From the NCBI GenBank assembly GCA_030544235.1, contig CM060464.1, positions 845,001 through 909,000 on the forward strand: a DNA stretch of 64,000 nt, read 5' to 3'. Below the pieces are notes generated by a model that worked only from the letters and a program-made list of their open reading frames with translations, made no database searches and was not told the origin of the DNA. Below, piece after piece: positions 22,566-35,164 of this stretch. Position 1 is the stretch's first letter. Each line of letters starts with the position of its first letter. This stretch comes from Lepturacanthus savala (lineage: Eukaryota > Chordata > Actinopteri > Scombriformes > Trichiuridae). The translations under genes were made by a program, and so were the position numbers.

Positions 22566-23610
22566 AAAAAGCAAAAAAGAATAATCAATTTTAAATGATT
22601 AACCTAGAATATAAAACTTGTTGATGGCATGTGGGTTAAACCGTTTTGTCACATTTCTTGACATTATCCCATCGACCAAATAAAAGGTAAAGCACTTGTT
22701 GCTATGACGATGCTGATGAATTTTCCAAAATGTTGAACTATCCCTTTAACTTTCACTTATCGTAGCAGGAGGAGGTTTGATGGTTCAAGGAAAAAGTTGC
22801 AGGGCACCACCGTTAACCGGATATTTAGTTCTGTCATGTCGTGCATTGATCATTTTAGCCCAAACAGTTTTTCCTACCTCTAACCGAGTGTTTTTACGCC
22901 TAAAACTACCCACACCTCATATGTCAGACGTTGACATTTACCGTATCTGCAGAAAAAACAACGTAAACTGTCACCGTTTCCCTCCGGCGACTATGCCGGT
23001 GTAATTATCCACCCAGAAACCCTGCTGCAGATGGCCTTCACACATGTTGAACACATGTTCTCTATATTCACCGTGTGACATTTATGTGGATCTGTTTTCT
23101 CTTGCGAGCTCTTTTTTTTTGATTTTTATATATCAAATCTGAAAGGGGGAAAAAAGAGGAGCGAGCTAGTGGGAGATCTGATTGCGCGGTGACTCGCGAC
23201 AACGGGGATTATGCTTGTCAACTCCTAATACAAAACCTGCGGAATTTGGATAAATGAAGTGTGGGGAATGTTCTCCAGCTGCCTGACACATGCAGGCTGT
23301 TGTTTGACGCCTGCTGAATACAGGTAGCTGCTTCTGGACGGACGCCAGCCACAAAATTCTATTTAGAAAACACTGGTCAGTCACTAATGCGTCATCAACG
23401 TGCTCGGCACAGGGGGAAATCAATCTCACTGAAGGCAACCTGACAGCAAGGACAATATAACACGCTGCAACATGTGTAAATACAGGATGTGGCTGTACAT
23501 CACTGCATCTGTTTGTTTTCTCTCAGAATATATTTACATACACGTACATTTACATTAAGGTATATTCAAGTCTGTATACTTTAACTGCACCAATGTTACA
23601 ATAAATACTG
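22566..23610. other. Intronic, nothing recognised
   Basis: No gene. The open stretches at 22777-23004 plus and 23166-23438 minus lack splice context and family resemblance. Confidence 0.4.
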
Positions 23611-23735
23611 TGTTTTAGCTCTTAGAGGGCAATTTAGCACACGTTTTGGCTTCTAAAGGGCACTTTAGCACACATTGTGGCTCCTAGAATGCATTTAAGC
23701 ACCTGTTTTTGCTCCTAGAGGGCACTTTAGCACAT
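23611..23735 (+). repeat. Four-unit minisatellite, about 31-bp unit (locus 1)
   Basis: Units of the form TTTTGGCTCCTAGAGGGCAC followed by TTTAGCACACA, diverged by substitutions and small indels. The same unit forms a second four-unit locus at 25641-25766. Confidence 0.85.
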
Positions 23736-25640
23736 TTAAATGCTGTAAATCAAATTTGTCTTTTCTTTTTATGATGACACTACGTCTGTCTTTTTTCTTT
23801 TTTCTTTCCGAATATATTTACATGCACATACATTTAGATTGAGACATATTAAAATACATAATACATACGTAAAAATAATTTATCACTACTAGGAAATTCT
23901 AATAATGTAAATCTAAATAATTTGAAGTAAAATATCAACCTGTTCCTTAAATTCATATTCTATTAATTTCTGGTTAATGTTGACGTGTGTGGAATATATT
24001 TTAAATCTGTTCTCCATCAAATATCAGTTTTAGTTTTATTTAGCCAGACTTAAAGTTATGAACAGATCTCATATATCGCTGTTCACCTTTCAGGACTGGA
24101 ACAGATTTATTTATTCAGTTTATTTATTGCTAATTACCCATCCAGTTTTATTTTAGCCACGAAAATATGTTCAGCATTCACATCGACCGCCACACACGGC
24201 TTCTTTGGAAGCGTATTCTGAGCAATCCCCGAAATATAAAGCCCCAACTTTTGTTTGGGAGTGAGTAATGAAAGGACAGAAACTCCGAGCCTGCCGCTAA
24301 ATATAAACATTTGAGGCACTGGGACATTCGTGCTTTATAATTAGCACCAGTCTGTTCTGTGTTTTTTTCCTATATGTGGAGGTAAATAACTGGATGCAAT
24401 TAAGAAACAGCGTTCAATCCTGCCTTTTATCTCGTGGAAGTTCTATCAATAGGACCAACACACGCCACTGGATGTTTTAACTCGGCTGAACTATAAATAT
24501 TCACAAGGGACTTCAGTGAAATCAAATAATGCTAAACTTTTCTTGATCTTGCTGAAAACTATGATGCTGTGCTTGAACTTTTTGCATTTTTTTTTGCGGT
24601 ATCTTAATGTGTTTTTGGAAGCCGTTCAACAATCACAATCTTGAGTATGTGGTGCGTGTAGCATTAAATGGCAAGCTAAAACTAGGGTGGTGTGGGTTTA
24701 AAGTGCTTTTGGGAATTCACCCAAGCAATTACTTGAAGCATCAATTTGATGTTAAAATGTTTTACAGCTGTCAGTGCCAAAGGCCAGTTAAGGAAAATGC
24801 TAAGGTCACAGCTCCTCAAAGAATAAGCTAGGACGTGTCAAGATGCAAGGCTTAATGGAACTAAAAAAAACACAGCAATGTACCTCACATGTACCTCTAT
24901 TCTGAGCCAATTTAGTTGTTTTGATAGTTTTGGGTTCTTATTCCAGCAGATAACCCCCTCACACAGACCATAGGATGCCACTCTGAGCTTCTGTATTTCC
25001 AGCAGAGAATCACATATAACCAACTAAAACATCAACCATATAGGTCAGATTTTACAGTGAGTCTCACAGGAGCAAGTGCTTTTTTTCCTGTTTCACCATT
25101 TCGGACTGATGTTCAATAATGAAACACAAAAGAACAAAGGGTGAGGAATCCCCTGCTGTCAGAAAATGCAATAAACCCCAAACTAGTGTTAAATAGACTA
25201 AGCTGCTGCAGCCACAGGTTAAAATGATACCAGAAAATATCTTCTGAACACTTGAGTGCATTAAACATATAACACTCCTTGGTTGGAATCTGCAGAATAG
25301 AAAACCACATTACTGTAAAATACAAACCAATCCCCTTAAAAATCTATTGTTTCTACAGGCGTCGTGGTGGAGAGAATGCTTTATCTTCACCTTTAATGAT
25401 GCCCTTAATCAAATCTGCATCCGATAGGTGTCAGATAACAGTCTATCGGGGAAGAATCAGTCTGAGATATGAGAGTTCTTCACGAGTACATCTGGTTACG
25501 TAGATATTTATTTCTCCAAAGTCTTTAATGGAATAGTACGACATTTCCTGTATCTGCTTTTCTGACAATCGATACCAGTCAAGTCAAGTGGTGTGCACAG
25601 ATTCTTTGAAGGGCAGGGACACAAAGGAAGAAAAAGCACA
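23736..25640. other. Intronic, nothing recognised
   Basis: AT-rich, no exon, no clear transposon. CATGCACATACATTTAGATT near 23821 repeats ACACGTACATTTACATTAAG near 23539, so part of this block looks duplicated from just upstream of locus 1. Confidence 0.4.
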
Positions 25641-25766
25641 TGTTTTAGCTCCTGACGTGCACTTTAGCACGTTTTAGCTCCTGACGTGCACTTTAGCTCA
25701 CATTTTGGATCTTAGAGGACACTAGCCTGCTTTTTTCGGCTCTGAGAGGGCACTTTAGTACACATT
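25641..25766 (+). repeat. Four-unit minisatellite, about 31-bp unit (locus 2)
   Basis: Units such as TGTTTTAGCTCCTGACGTGC followed by ACTTTAGCA. The first two are nearly identical to each other; the last (GAGAGGGCACTTTAGTACACA) is closest to locus 1. Confidence 0.85.
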
Positions 25767-28598
25767 GGGCGACACATGTGCCAAATTACATTATAGTTAC
25801 AAGTTGGAAACAACTTCGACCGAATTATCAACCGATTAATCAATTATCAGAATTAGTTGCAGCCCTAGATAAGTATGGAGTGCATAAATAAAATCTTTGT
25901 GTTCATATTTGGATTTAAAAAAAGACAGATATAATATATTAGTAATTTAGAAGTAGGCATATCTTTTTTTTTGCTTCTAAATTAGCAACCTGCATATGTG
26001 AAGCTTCTTCAGTCATTGTAACGGTTCATTTTAATTGTTGGAAAGAAGGTGAACTAGCATATTGTTCTGAATGTCAACATTTGAAGAGAAACGTGTCATT
26101 TCAGCAGATTCCATCAACACTAATTATGTTTTGTCACGACTCCAGAGTTTGTAGATCTTCACCTACTTGTCAAGTGAATTTTAAGCAAACTTCTAAAATA
26201 TAGCAAGAAAGAAAATGCAAATTAGGCATAGACTGCAGTAATGCAGAGTGGCTGAAGATAGCGGTGTAGGCTAACTTAAACATGGCTGTAATAATTAACA
26301 AGTAGAAGAGATGGAGGCTGGAAATAAAACATAGGAGAGAAAAAGTTTGAGTTGTTAAAAATTAAACTGTTATATTTCCTTCATGTCAGCTGGTGGTGAG
26401 CATGTTTTATGTTGAAGACAAAGATGAACGATAGTGGAAATTGTTTAATTCTATCCCATATTTAACACATCAACTGCTATAACCAATAAGAAGTTGTTCT
26501 TAATTGATAAAGGTTACCTCTTCCCCCCCAGTCCTATTTATCAGTCTACCTCTCGAAAATTACATGCCCAGACTTAATGCTGTATTTCTCCACAACTACA
26601 GGGCTTTTCTGAATGATCTTGGGTTAAAATAAAGCTGACACCTGTGGGATAGTTGTAGAAATCCCAGAATCAATTAAAAATGTACAGTGTTAAAGTAAAT
26701 CCAGGTAGAATGAAGTAAAAAAAAAAGTGAAAAAATTTGCTCCGGCAAAAAAACCAAACATCTATTTGGGTTGAAAATCACCTGAAAATCATGTGTTAGG
26801 AGCCCAATTCACCCATGGATCAGTAAAATACAGTGTTATAAGTAATTACACAAATGTTCAGCCTTATAAGATGAACCAGACTGATTTTAGAGATGTTTTA
26901 GTTCAGGTGTGTCCAGGCGGATATGATTTTGGCACATTTGGCACATCCTCAAAAATTCCAGGGTTATTGTTAGAGAAGGAATAATTATCTATAAATGACA
27001 GCCCCCGTCAGCAGGGACCACAGGGAACAGGTTAAATAAAACAACAGAAATACATATTTTCAGGTGAAATGCACCTCAAAGTAAAAAAAAGTTTTGCCAT
27101 TTTTTTTCGCTGAATTTTTGCTTCAAATTCACGTCGACCTAAGTTGATGGAAACACAACGAGCGTGTGATGCTGTTACTGAGGGAGTCTGGAGGTTTGAT
27201 GGATAAACATCAGACTTTAACACATGAGACTTCTGTTTACTTCCTGTTTCTTTACTTTCCTGTTTATTATAACCATGACCATGAGTGTTCCACCATCGTT
27301 TTCTAACCTTAACCAACTTCTCTGTTCCATTTTATGTGGAGCTCTGTTGATTCACTGTGAAACCAGAGGTTCAGGAGAAATGTTTTCTGTAGAGCCTTTC
27401 AAAAGCCAAAAAAGCAAAGAGGAAATAATGGCCTACTTAAAAAACAAAAAGCCAACCTTCTTTTTTTCATCAGGAATAATGGAGCATGGACTTATCTGAG
27501 GGCTTGTGGAATATATGGAGCATATTTGTGCAGTAACTCAAGTGGAATTTTGGCAGAACTCACAGACTGTCATACTTGTGCTGTTTTATTTTCATTGTGG
27601 AAATCAATTCATCGCACAGCCTCTGGATTCTTGAACGCAGCCTACCTCTCTCTTCTGTCAACCTACTCATACCTAAAAGGGGTGTAATGACCCACTTTCT
27701 CTTTGTCCCCCAGCGACTCTGCCGCTTACCACGTTTGACCACCTTGCTGTACAGTCTGCAGCTGCTGTTAATTTACAGGAGCACCCTTTTTCAGCTCTGA
27801 AGCATATATGACTAATCACACCAGTCATTTTAAACAACTTGAGCTCTCTCTGGCAATAAATCACCTTGATACGTGCTTCTGTGTTGATAATAGAGCTGCG
27901 TTCAGGAGGGAGGAAGGTAGAGGGAACTTTGGGAGCTATTCAGTACCTTTTGGTCAACACACTATTGAGAAACAGCCTCAGGGACGGGGACATATTGTTG
28001 TTGTTGCTCGACGAGTATTTCATTTTTGTGAGCTCAACAAAAATCAAGGTGGAAACAACAAAAGGTTGTATTTTCTCTCTATAACAGCACCTGGATCCTC
28101 GCTTGAAAAGTACAGATTCTTTTTTTTTTTTTAAAGCCATTTTTGCAGTTATAACTTTCACACAATTTATAAGGGCTCTATAAATATGCAGCCCAGAGGA
28201 AAACACTGACAGGGTGCGTTTCTGCAAACCACGAATATGTTCAGATGGTATTCCTTTTAGTTTCACTGTCCTTAGCAGGAGGGGGAGGTTTGGGTGCATG
28301 GATCACTGCTTTGTTTCATTGACTTAATTTGGAAAATGTGCAGGAGACGTTTTGTACCATCATGTTGGATATTTTACTGATATTCAATGGAACATTTGTC
28401 TCATCAGTTCATTGGATTTCATTGTACTACACTGTGCACATGACAATAAATCATGAATCTTGAATTGCATCATCATAGATTGTTAATGACACCACAGATC
28501 TATCTTATAAGGACAATGACGTGAAAGACAAAGTCTGGCATTTGATTGTAGGAGTTATCAGAGTAGATGCTTTACCTGTAAACCTCCAATGTTAAATG
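25767..28598. other. Intronic, nothing recognised
   Basis: No supported exon. AATTATCAGAATTAGTTGCAGCCCTA near 25835-25867 is the tip of the AATCGATT repeat family. At 28395-28460, a CATTGTACTACACTGTGCACATGACAATAAA tail resembles the 3' end of a fish LINE, but I see no coding part next to it. Confidence 0.4.
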
Positions 28599-29388
28599 TG
28601 GGATGGGAATCGAGAACCGGTTCCGTGTGTTTCAATTCCATGGAATCGTTTGTCAGTTTATCTAATGATTCTCTTATCGATTCCAATCAGCACGAATCTA
28701 CGTCACGTAACTTACGTAAGTTACGACGCTCGATTCCAGCCAACACGACTAATTAGGTGACGATGTTACGCCGGTTTAGCCTCATAAACAACAACAATGG
28801 CGTCCACCAGATTAAAAAGCTCCAACAGTTTGGAATGGACATAACAGCATCAGGAGGGAACAAATATGCACAAACATGGAATAACGTTAATGGAGCGTCG
28901 TGTTTTTGATGCTTCGGAGTGAAACATGTGAACCAGCAGCAGCTGCAGCAGCAGATATCACCTCTACGGTTACGGATCCTTCCTGAAAAACTAGACATGC
29001 TGATTTTTCTGCAGAAGAATTGTTAATTCTTCATTGTATTTTCAGATTGTTCCGTCGTATCTGACAGTATTTATCTGTCTTTATAGTTATTAGTGCATAG
29101 TCAGCTCATATATCCTTTTAAAAAGGGGATTTTTTAAATTTCTATCAGTATAAATGTAGTAGATGTTGTGTAGTAATGTAATGTAGTAGTGTTAGTAGAA
29201 TGTTCCACATTCTTGTGTATTTTCACAGTTACATATTGCTGCAGTTAACACAGTATCAAGGTTTTGGGGTCTATTGACATCACTGTTGAGTTTGGAAGGT
29301 CGTGACTTCAAGTAAACAAACTTTATGCTAATCAAATCAAATCAATTCCGAATTGGAATCATACAAATCTCATCAATTCCCATCCCTA
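28599..29388. mobile_element. Non-autonomous element with GGGATGGGAATCGA inverted ends
   Basis: Left end TGGGATGGGAATCGAGAACC and right end CATCAATTCCCATCCCTA are inverted repeats about 790 bp apart. An ATGGCGTCC start near 28798 and a Gly-Gly-Asn stretch near 28853 could be what remains of the 5' end of a BED-finger hAT transposase, but the frame is broken after 15 codons. The hAT assignment is tentative. Confidence 0.6.
28706..28725. repeat. Perfect 20-bp palindrome
   Basis: CGTAACTTACGTAAGTTACG reads identically on both strands. It lies near the left end of the element at 28599-29388. Confidence 0.95.
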
Positions 29389-32005
29389 TACGTAATATGG
29401 TCAGATATTTGGGTGTACCCAACTTTTGTGCTGGTGCACCAGTTCAAGCAGTGCAAAAAGTTAGTTTGGAGCCTTTCAAACTAAATTTCCTCATAACAAA
29501 GTGTTTTTTGTGCCTAAACCTGATCCGATCCTGACCTGACCTATCTACAAACACTGACATTCAACGTATCTGCAGAAACTTTCACTGTCACTGTGGTTTT
29601 TCAAGAGAATTATAGTGTTAAAGCTAATGTAACCCCACCCAGGCTGGAAATGAAATGTTCCTAGCTTATTATATTTACCCACTGTTTGATCTGCTTTCAA
29701 TGCTTCTTAAAAGTTTTAGCCAAAATCCAGGTAGCCTAAAGTTGAAAGAGGAAAAAGAGGAAGTGGTGGCTTTTTTCTTTACCTCAATAGCAGAGAGAAA
29801 AAAGGGCCTTCCAAAATGGCCAAGAGTATACTTTTTTTTTTTCTTTTTTTATCTTCACCTGCCAAACTGAGAGACGGAACAGGGGAAATTCATTTTTTTT
29901 GGGGACATGACAAATGATGTAACATCCAGCACATCCCACAAGCCAACACGATACACATATGGCTTCCAAAGGAACCGTGGAGCAGGAAAAGTAGTAAGAA
30001 AGAAAACAAATTTGAATGATACAAGGACCTTGGCCACGACTGCGTCACGCCATCCCTCTTTTCAAGTCGCATCTTCCCATTACGCGTCTCCCTGCCAAGG
30101 AACCACTGTGCCGGGTTGAAGAACAATCTGCTCTTTGTCAGGAGAGCTGAATGAATCCTGTTGATTGTTGAGGTGAACACGTTATTTGAATACGACCAAT
30201 CTCCTGTAATAAAAAGGGCCGTCGCGGTTTATGAAATATTCATCACAGGTATCCTCGAGGGACCCGGGGGATGCATTCAGAGGCATATCTCGCAATCTGA
30301 AACAGACCTCAACAGGCGAAAGATTGCAAGCTCCTGAACTACGAGACAGACGGACACAAGGGGAGTGACCTCTGTAGAGGAGTGGATACATCTCCTTGTC
30401 GCTCCGCTGGTTTTCAGCCATTCCACCTTCCAATAAATCAACATGAGCACACTCTGGGATCCAGCAGCTAAGTGGTATTTAAGAAACAGCTTGTGAGAGC
30501 TGCAAGGCTGCAATTTGGATCATTTAGACGCGAGGCAATAATTTAGCCAGATGAACGGCATTAACAGCAACCAGAAAGTTTTTAAATCACTAAAGTAAAA
30601 AAAAAAAAAAGAGTCCAAGTAGCACTTTGTTAAAAGTCAATGAGGACTGAACTTCTTGTGGTTCAGAAAGGGCGAAAATGTTTCCCCCGTTTGCACAGGT
30701 TCACTCAATATTTGGGATGTGACATGTTTAAATTCACTGGCAGTCCACCAACAGCTGACGATACATAGCCGCCCCGCTATTTATCAGCAGTGTTTATAGC
30801 ACTTTTTATCTGAGTACCGACTTATGCATACAAAATATGCGTGGAAAGCAATAAAAGCTGGTGTATAATCAGCTTACTGCCAAAATGCCAAGATACCGCT
30901 TCTTCTACAAATACCAATAATAACAGTAGCCTGGAAAAAGGTATTATTTCTTCTACAAATACTAATAACGGCAGCCTCTGTAGGCATCCGCGGTTTTGTC
31001 AGGAGGATCAAAGTTGGAATCACTACAAGAGCACAACCACCTCATCTTTTATGATCACAACACCGCTGAACAGCAACAAACTCCCCACTGTGCCTTTACA
31101 ACGTATAGAACAAGCCAGCTATGCATGTTACGAGGTGGACCGTTGGATCAATGATCAATTCCGAACACGACCGCGGTGACATAAACAGGCTCCTGATTGT
31201 TCCAGCACTGTTTATGCCGAAGCGTGTGCCTTGAAGACAATATGCAGAGGCTCTAGGCCTTCACAATGGGACTATGGGCGCTGATGAGAAGCTCCTCGTC
31301 TGTTGCTGTGTGTGGGCTACACGTCAACGCCGCTCTGCCCTTCTTTTTAATAACACTGAAAATACTTTGAAGGCCCACTGGGGGGAACACAACACATTAC
31401 GCTCCCTATGGTCTGGGTCTGTGATTTTTACAACTTAGCGTGGTCTGATGCTATAAAAAGCGTCATTTGATTCCGGCATAATTTCCTATCAAACCTACAC
31501 GGTCTATCATGGTCATCCACTTATGAAAAGCATGCAAATTAAACATTTTGAAAGGGAAAGCTCGCGCTTCGCTAATGGCTCCGGTGTCACGTGTGGTAAA
31601 AAGGTGGTTTAACTACGACAATTAAAAGCTCCTCCCTGACTCCACTTATGCGAACATCCGCTCGTAATCCTTTTATTTTACGGGTCCTTTCATTTTCCTG
31701 GACATTTACAGGCATTTAATGGTTATATTTTAGGACATTTCACAGAGAGGGTGGTGCAGTATGAGGGAACACTTGGGTATCTGATGTACAGACAAAGATA
31801 GGATGGAGTAAATTATTCAGAGTTCTTTTCAATTCAACTCTGTATTTTCTCTTTTTGGCATTTGGTAAGAAATACTGTTGTAAAGCTCTAACTTTGCCAT
31901 TGCTTTTAGAACAAGAGAAGCTGCAATTAGTGTTTTTTTCTGGTGTAATTAAAGAGCTCGTACTCGTTTTGGGAAAGATGATGCATCCAAAGTTACGGTG
32001 AAGAC
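29389..32005. other. Intronic, nothing recognised
   Basis: No family resemblance in any open frame, including 30841-31179 plus (112 codons, Ser/Thr/Asn-rich). The stretch 30860-31200 holds two diverged repeats of TCTTCTACAAATACYAATAA. Confidence 0.4.
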
Positions 32006-32606
32006 CAGCGGTGTCAAACTCGGTTTCAGAGCAATTTGTCCTCAAATGGGCTCGACAGCAATATTTTACATATAAATAACAACACATACACATTTCTCCC
32101 CCTCCTTTTTATATAAGGAAATACATTATAAACATTTACATGATTTATTTACCTTAAATTTCATGCATTTATAGCATCATTCAACCAGATATCAGTCAGA
32201 ATTTCAGGCAGCAGAAAGTGTCTCCACAGACACGAGATTAAAACCCTCCGAGATTCACCTGGTGGCTGTAGCCTTAATCAGCATCGTGTAAACTAGAGTT
32301 TGAATGGATCAGACATGCGATTGTATGTAAAAGTTACGCACTGCAGCTTCAAACTTCAAACCACTGAACAGAACTTCCTTTTCTAAGCAGCAGGGGGCGT
32401 TATCTCCTGCCTTAGGAACCATTTACACATCAAAACTGTAAATATTTTATCCTTCACACCCTGCCAGATGCTCACTGACTTCACATTTCTATGAAGAAAT
32501 AGAAACTGGTCCTTTTGTCCACATTATTGTACAGGCATCCCCTGGGCTGGATTGGACCCTTTAGGGGACCGTTTCTGGCCCCCAGACCGCATGTTTGACA
32601 CCCGTA
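32006..32606. mobile_element. hAT-type non-autonomous element (CAGNGGTGTCAAAC ends)
   Basis: Left end CAGCGGTGTCAAACTCGG and right end ATGTTTGACACCCGTA are inverted. GGACCCTTTAGGGGACC and CTGGCCCCCAGACCGC near the right end are typical of Charlie-like hAT elements. The flanking 8-mers match poorly (about 4 of 8), so no clear target duplication. A separate short repeat (32215-32350) lies inside. Confidence 0.65.
32215..32350 (-). repeat. Short repeat CTGCAGTGYGTAACTTTTAC, copy A (inverted)
   Basis: Its reverse complement matches 32936-33080 through GCTGCAGTGCGTAACTTTTA, ATGTCTGATCCATTCAAACT and CAGCCACCAGGTGAATCTC. The pair forms an inverted repeat with about 590 bp between. Confidence 0.8.
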
Positions 32607-32935
32607 GCATAAACTCAAGCGTAAATCAGAAAGTTAGGAGCTACTTTTAGCCTTATGAACTGAATTTAAAGTGCATTAAAATGTTGTTTTGCTGCACAGG
32701 GGAGCACTTTGGTAATTTAGGGCAAAGATTAGGTGACACTAGATGAAAACAGGTGAATATGCAGCGTGGAGGAAGTCGGGGATTAAGAGCAGGTCTACGA
32801 GACAGACAGGTTCATTACGTACCTGAAATCACATTTACCACCTTAAGCTCTGCACCTGGAGTTATAAATGTGTGAAAGTGTTTCTATATAATTAATGCAG
32901 AAACAAATTCAAGACAACCTTATTAAAAGGTGGTT

Positions 32936-33205
32936 TAAAGCTGCAGTGTGTAACTTTTACATATAATCGAATGTCTGATCCATTCAAACTCTTGTCTGAT
33001 TAAAGCTGCAGCCACCAGGTGAATCTCTGTATTTCACAGTAGACTGAGCTTTATAATCTTGTGTCTGTGGAGACACAATGAATCTACCATTTTACAGCCA
33101 AACCATAACTATTTGTTCTTTTTAACGCGTACGTGTTTGTGTAATTACACTTTCACTACCAGCAGAGGGAGCCAGAAGTCCTGCACTCCCACTTTAAAGG
33201 TTGTG
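32936..33205 (+). repeat. Short repeat CTGCAGTGTGTAACTTTTAC, copy B
   Basis: A longer copy of the element at 32215-32350. It starts TTTAAAGCTGCAGTGTGTAA and ends near CTGCACTCCCACTTTAAAGG, which suggests short inverted ends (CTTTAAAG). It includes CTACCAGCAGAGGGAGCC. Confidence 0.75.
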
Positions 33206-33650
33206 GTCCATCCCTTTTCAACTCTAAATTATGCATTTTGAATTATATCGATGGCAAAAGTTGGTCACGCTTCAAGAAAAAGATGGTGTCTGCTGGATTT
33301 ATGAGCTCAGAAAGAGTTATAGCCACTAACCGGAAGATCATTAACCATATAAATGAGAAATCATGGCGACAAACGTTTGAAACGTTGGAACTAAATTTAG
33401 AACAGATGTCTAATTCCATATATACCGGAGTCAGATTAATGCACAGATTCACAGCATAATTATCTGCCCTGATTAAAACAGCTTGAACACCTTTATACTG
33501 ACCTATTTATGTATGAAAATATATGTTATGTGTATTAGTAGTAGAAATATGTATAATAAATATAGGTTGTATATGTATAAGATTGAGAAATACGGTGTGT
33601 CTATTATTAATGATTATTTTTATAGCTGATTAATTATTGAAACTATTAAT
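33206..33650. other. Intronic, nothing recognised
   Basis: A 73-codon open stretch at 33238-33459 plus has no resemblance to a known family and no splice context. Confidence 0.4.
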
Positions 33651-33654
33651 CGAT

Positions 33655-33880
33655 TAGTTTGATTCAAAAAATGTTGATCACTGTTTCCCAAAACTGAAGA
33701 TTCAAACTAAAATGTCTTTTTTTTTATCAGTTTATTATTATAGAGACTAAAGAAAGGGTTAGGGTTAGGGTTATAATCAGAGAAGAGAAGCTGGAACCAG
33801 AGAATTTAGACATTTTCTACTGAATAAATGACTCTAATCCATTAATCAATTCATGTAATAATTGGCAACTAATCAATGAA
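33655..33880 (+). repeat. CTGGAACCAGAGAATTT family copy with telomeric insert
   Basis: Has the usual AAATGTTGATCACTGTTTCC, AGTTTATTATTATAGAGACT and GAAGCTGGAACCAGAGAATT landmarks. Where other copies read AAGAAACCAGGAAATAATCAG, this one reads AAGAAA then three telomeric hexamers then TAATCAG. Confidence 0.85.
33756..33773 (+). repeat. Interstitial telomeric repeat, (GGGTTA)x3
   Basis: Exactly three GGGTTA units, the vertebrate telomere hexamer, in place of about eight bases of the host repeat. Borders are sharp on both sides when compared with the copies at 5830, 10168 and 34060. Confidence 0.9.
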
Positions 33881-34029
33881 TTGATTGAGGCAGACTGTAT
33901 TGTTGCTGAAGGTGCTTTAGGACCATAAACACAGCTATTTTTATGAATAAACCATGAAAATTATATATTAAACTGGGAAAACAGTCAAAATAGGAGCCCT
34001 TCAAAATAAAAGCATGCTCAAAATGATCC

Positions 34030-34170
34030 ATGTCCAGACCAACAGTTTACTATTATAGAGACTAAAGAAACCAGGAAATAATCAGATTTTAGAAGCTGGA
34101 ACCAGAGAATATAGATGTTTACTTCTTAAAAAATGACTAAAACCGATCAATTGATTAACAACTATTGATC
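34030..34170 (+). repeat. CTGGAACCAGAGAATTT family copy
   Basis: TATAGAGACTAAAGAAACCA, GGAAATAATCAGATTTTAGA and AGCTGGAACCAGAGAATATA, followed by ATGACTAAAACCGATCAATT. Confidence 0.8.
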
Positions 34171-34409
34171 AAAATACTTTTTTCACTAGTTATTTTAACA
34201 TCAGGACATGAATATAAACATCTTATCATGCTGATAATACGTTGTTCACTCATTACTTCTAAGTAAAACTTTGAATTAAGGTCTTGACTGTTTAATATTA
34301 ATAGTTTCACTAAATAATAAAGACTGAAAAAAACTATGTATGATTCATTTATTTTAGAATTTCAGGTTTTTTTAGCAATAGTCTGGGGACACTATCACTC
34401 TTATTGTTT

Positions 34410-34570
34410 CTATACAACCCAAAGATCATCAGTTTACTATTATAGAAGAATAAAGAAACCAGAAAATTAAGAGATTTGAGAAGCTGGAACCAGAGAAGTT
34501 GGACATTTTTCAATGGATTATTAAAATATGAGGCATTTAATGTAATAGATGTTAACTAATTGATTAATTA
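34410..34570 (+). repeat. CTGGAACCAGAGAATTT family copy
   Basis: AAAGATCATCAGTTTACTAT followed by GAAGCTGGAACCAGAGAAGT, more diverged than its neighbours. Confidence 0.75.
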
Positions 34571-35160
34571 TAGCTCTGACCATCTTATTCCACTGCAAAT
34601 CGTTCTTTTTGTAGATATATACGCTGATATTTCATGAAGTCACGCAGCATAACTTAAATGTTTAAACTGCAGCTCTGAGACAGCCTGTTCCTCAGCAGGA
34701 ATTCATGTTGATATTCATGTGTACTGTAACACAGTATTGTTAATTAAACCCTGCAACATTTCACCCAGGCTATTATTTGTTGCTGTCACACAGCTAATGA
34801 GCCTCGCATTATCTCCAAGCATCCACTGCACTTTTAAAGAGTCTGAGACCCCTGCTGGTTAGAAGGAAACCGTCACATCCCGGGACCAGTAATCATCCTC
34901 CTGTACATGAATATTCAGTCTTTTCTGTTTCACCAGCCATGTTGCGGCTGCTCAGGCAGGTCAGTGGGTCAACGTGAATACCAGGAAGAGGAGTTTCTGA
35001 CAAGCTTTATCACAATCAGCTGACAAACTGAAGTACAAAATGAGACACAGCAGCCAAGCAGCATCTGTCATCCATCATCCTCCTGGTGATAAGCACCAGA
35101 TAACTTCACATCCCAGTGTAGAAAATACAGACTCACAACCTCGTGTATGGCTGGACCGTG
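34571..35160. other. Intronic, nothing recognised
   Basis: No gene or clear element seen. Confidence 0.4.
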
Positions 35161-35164
35161 CACA

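Noticed and set aside
27940..28299. 119-codon minus-strand open frame, overlapped by plus-strand frames
   Set aside because: Open on both strands with no recognisable domain; contains a Lys run from poly-T.
29784..29969. Minus-strand GCYIICHVPKK considered as the missing BRICHOS exon (Cys-Tyr-Ile-Lys)
   Set aside because: The preceding Gly-x-Thr-Gly-Ile motif is absent, the position (between exons 2 and 3) is wrong for exon 4, and no splice borders fit.
30841..31179. 112-codon Ser/Thr/Asn-rich plus-strand open frame
   Set aside because: No conserved motif, no splice context, and it contains a local sequence duplication; most likely chance.
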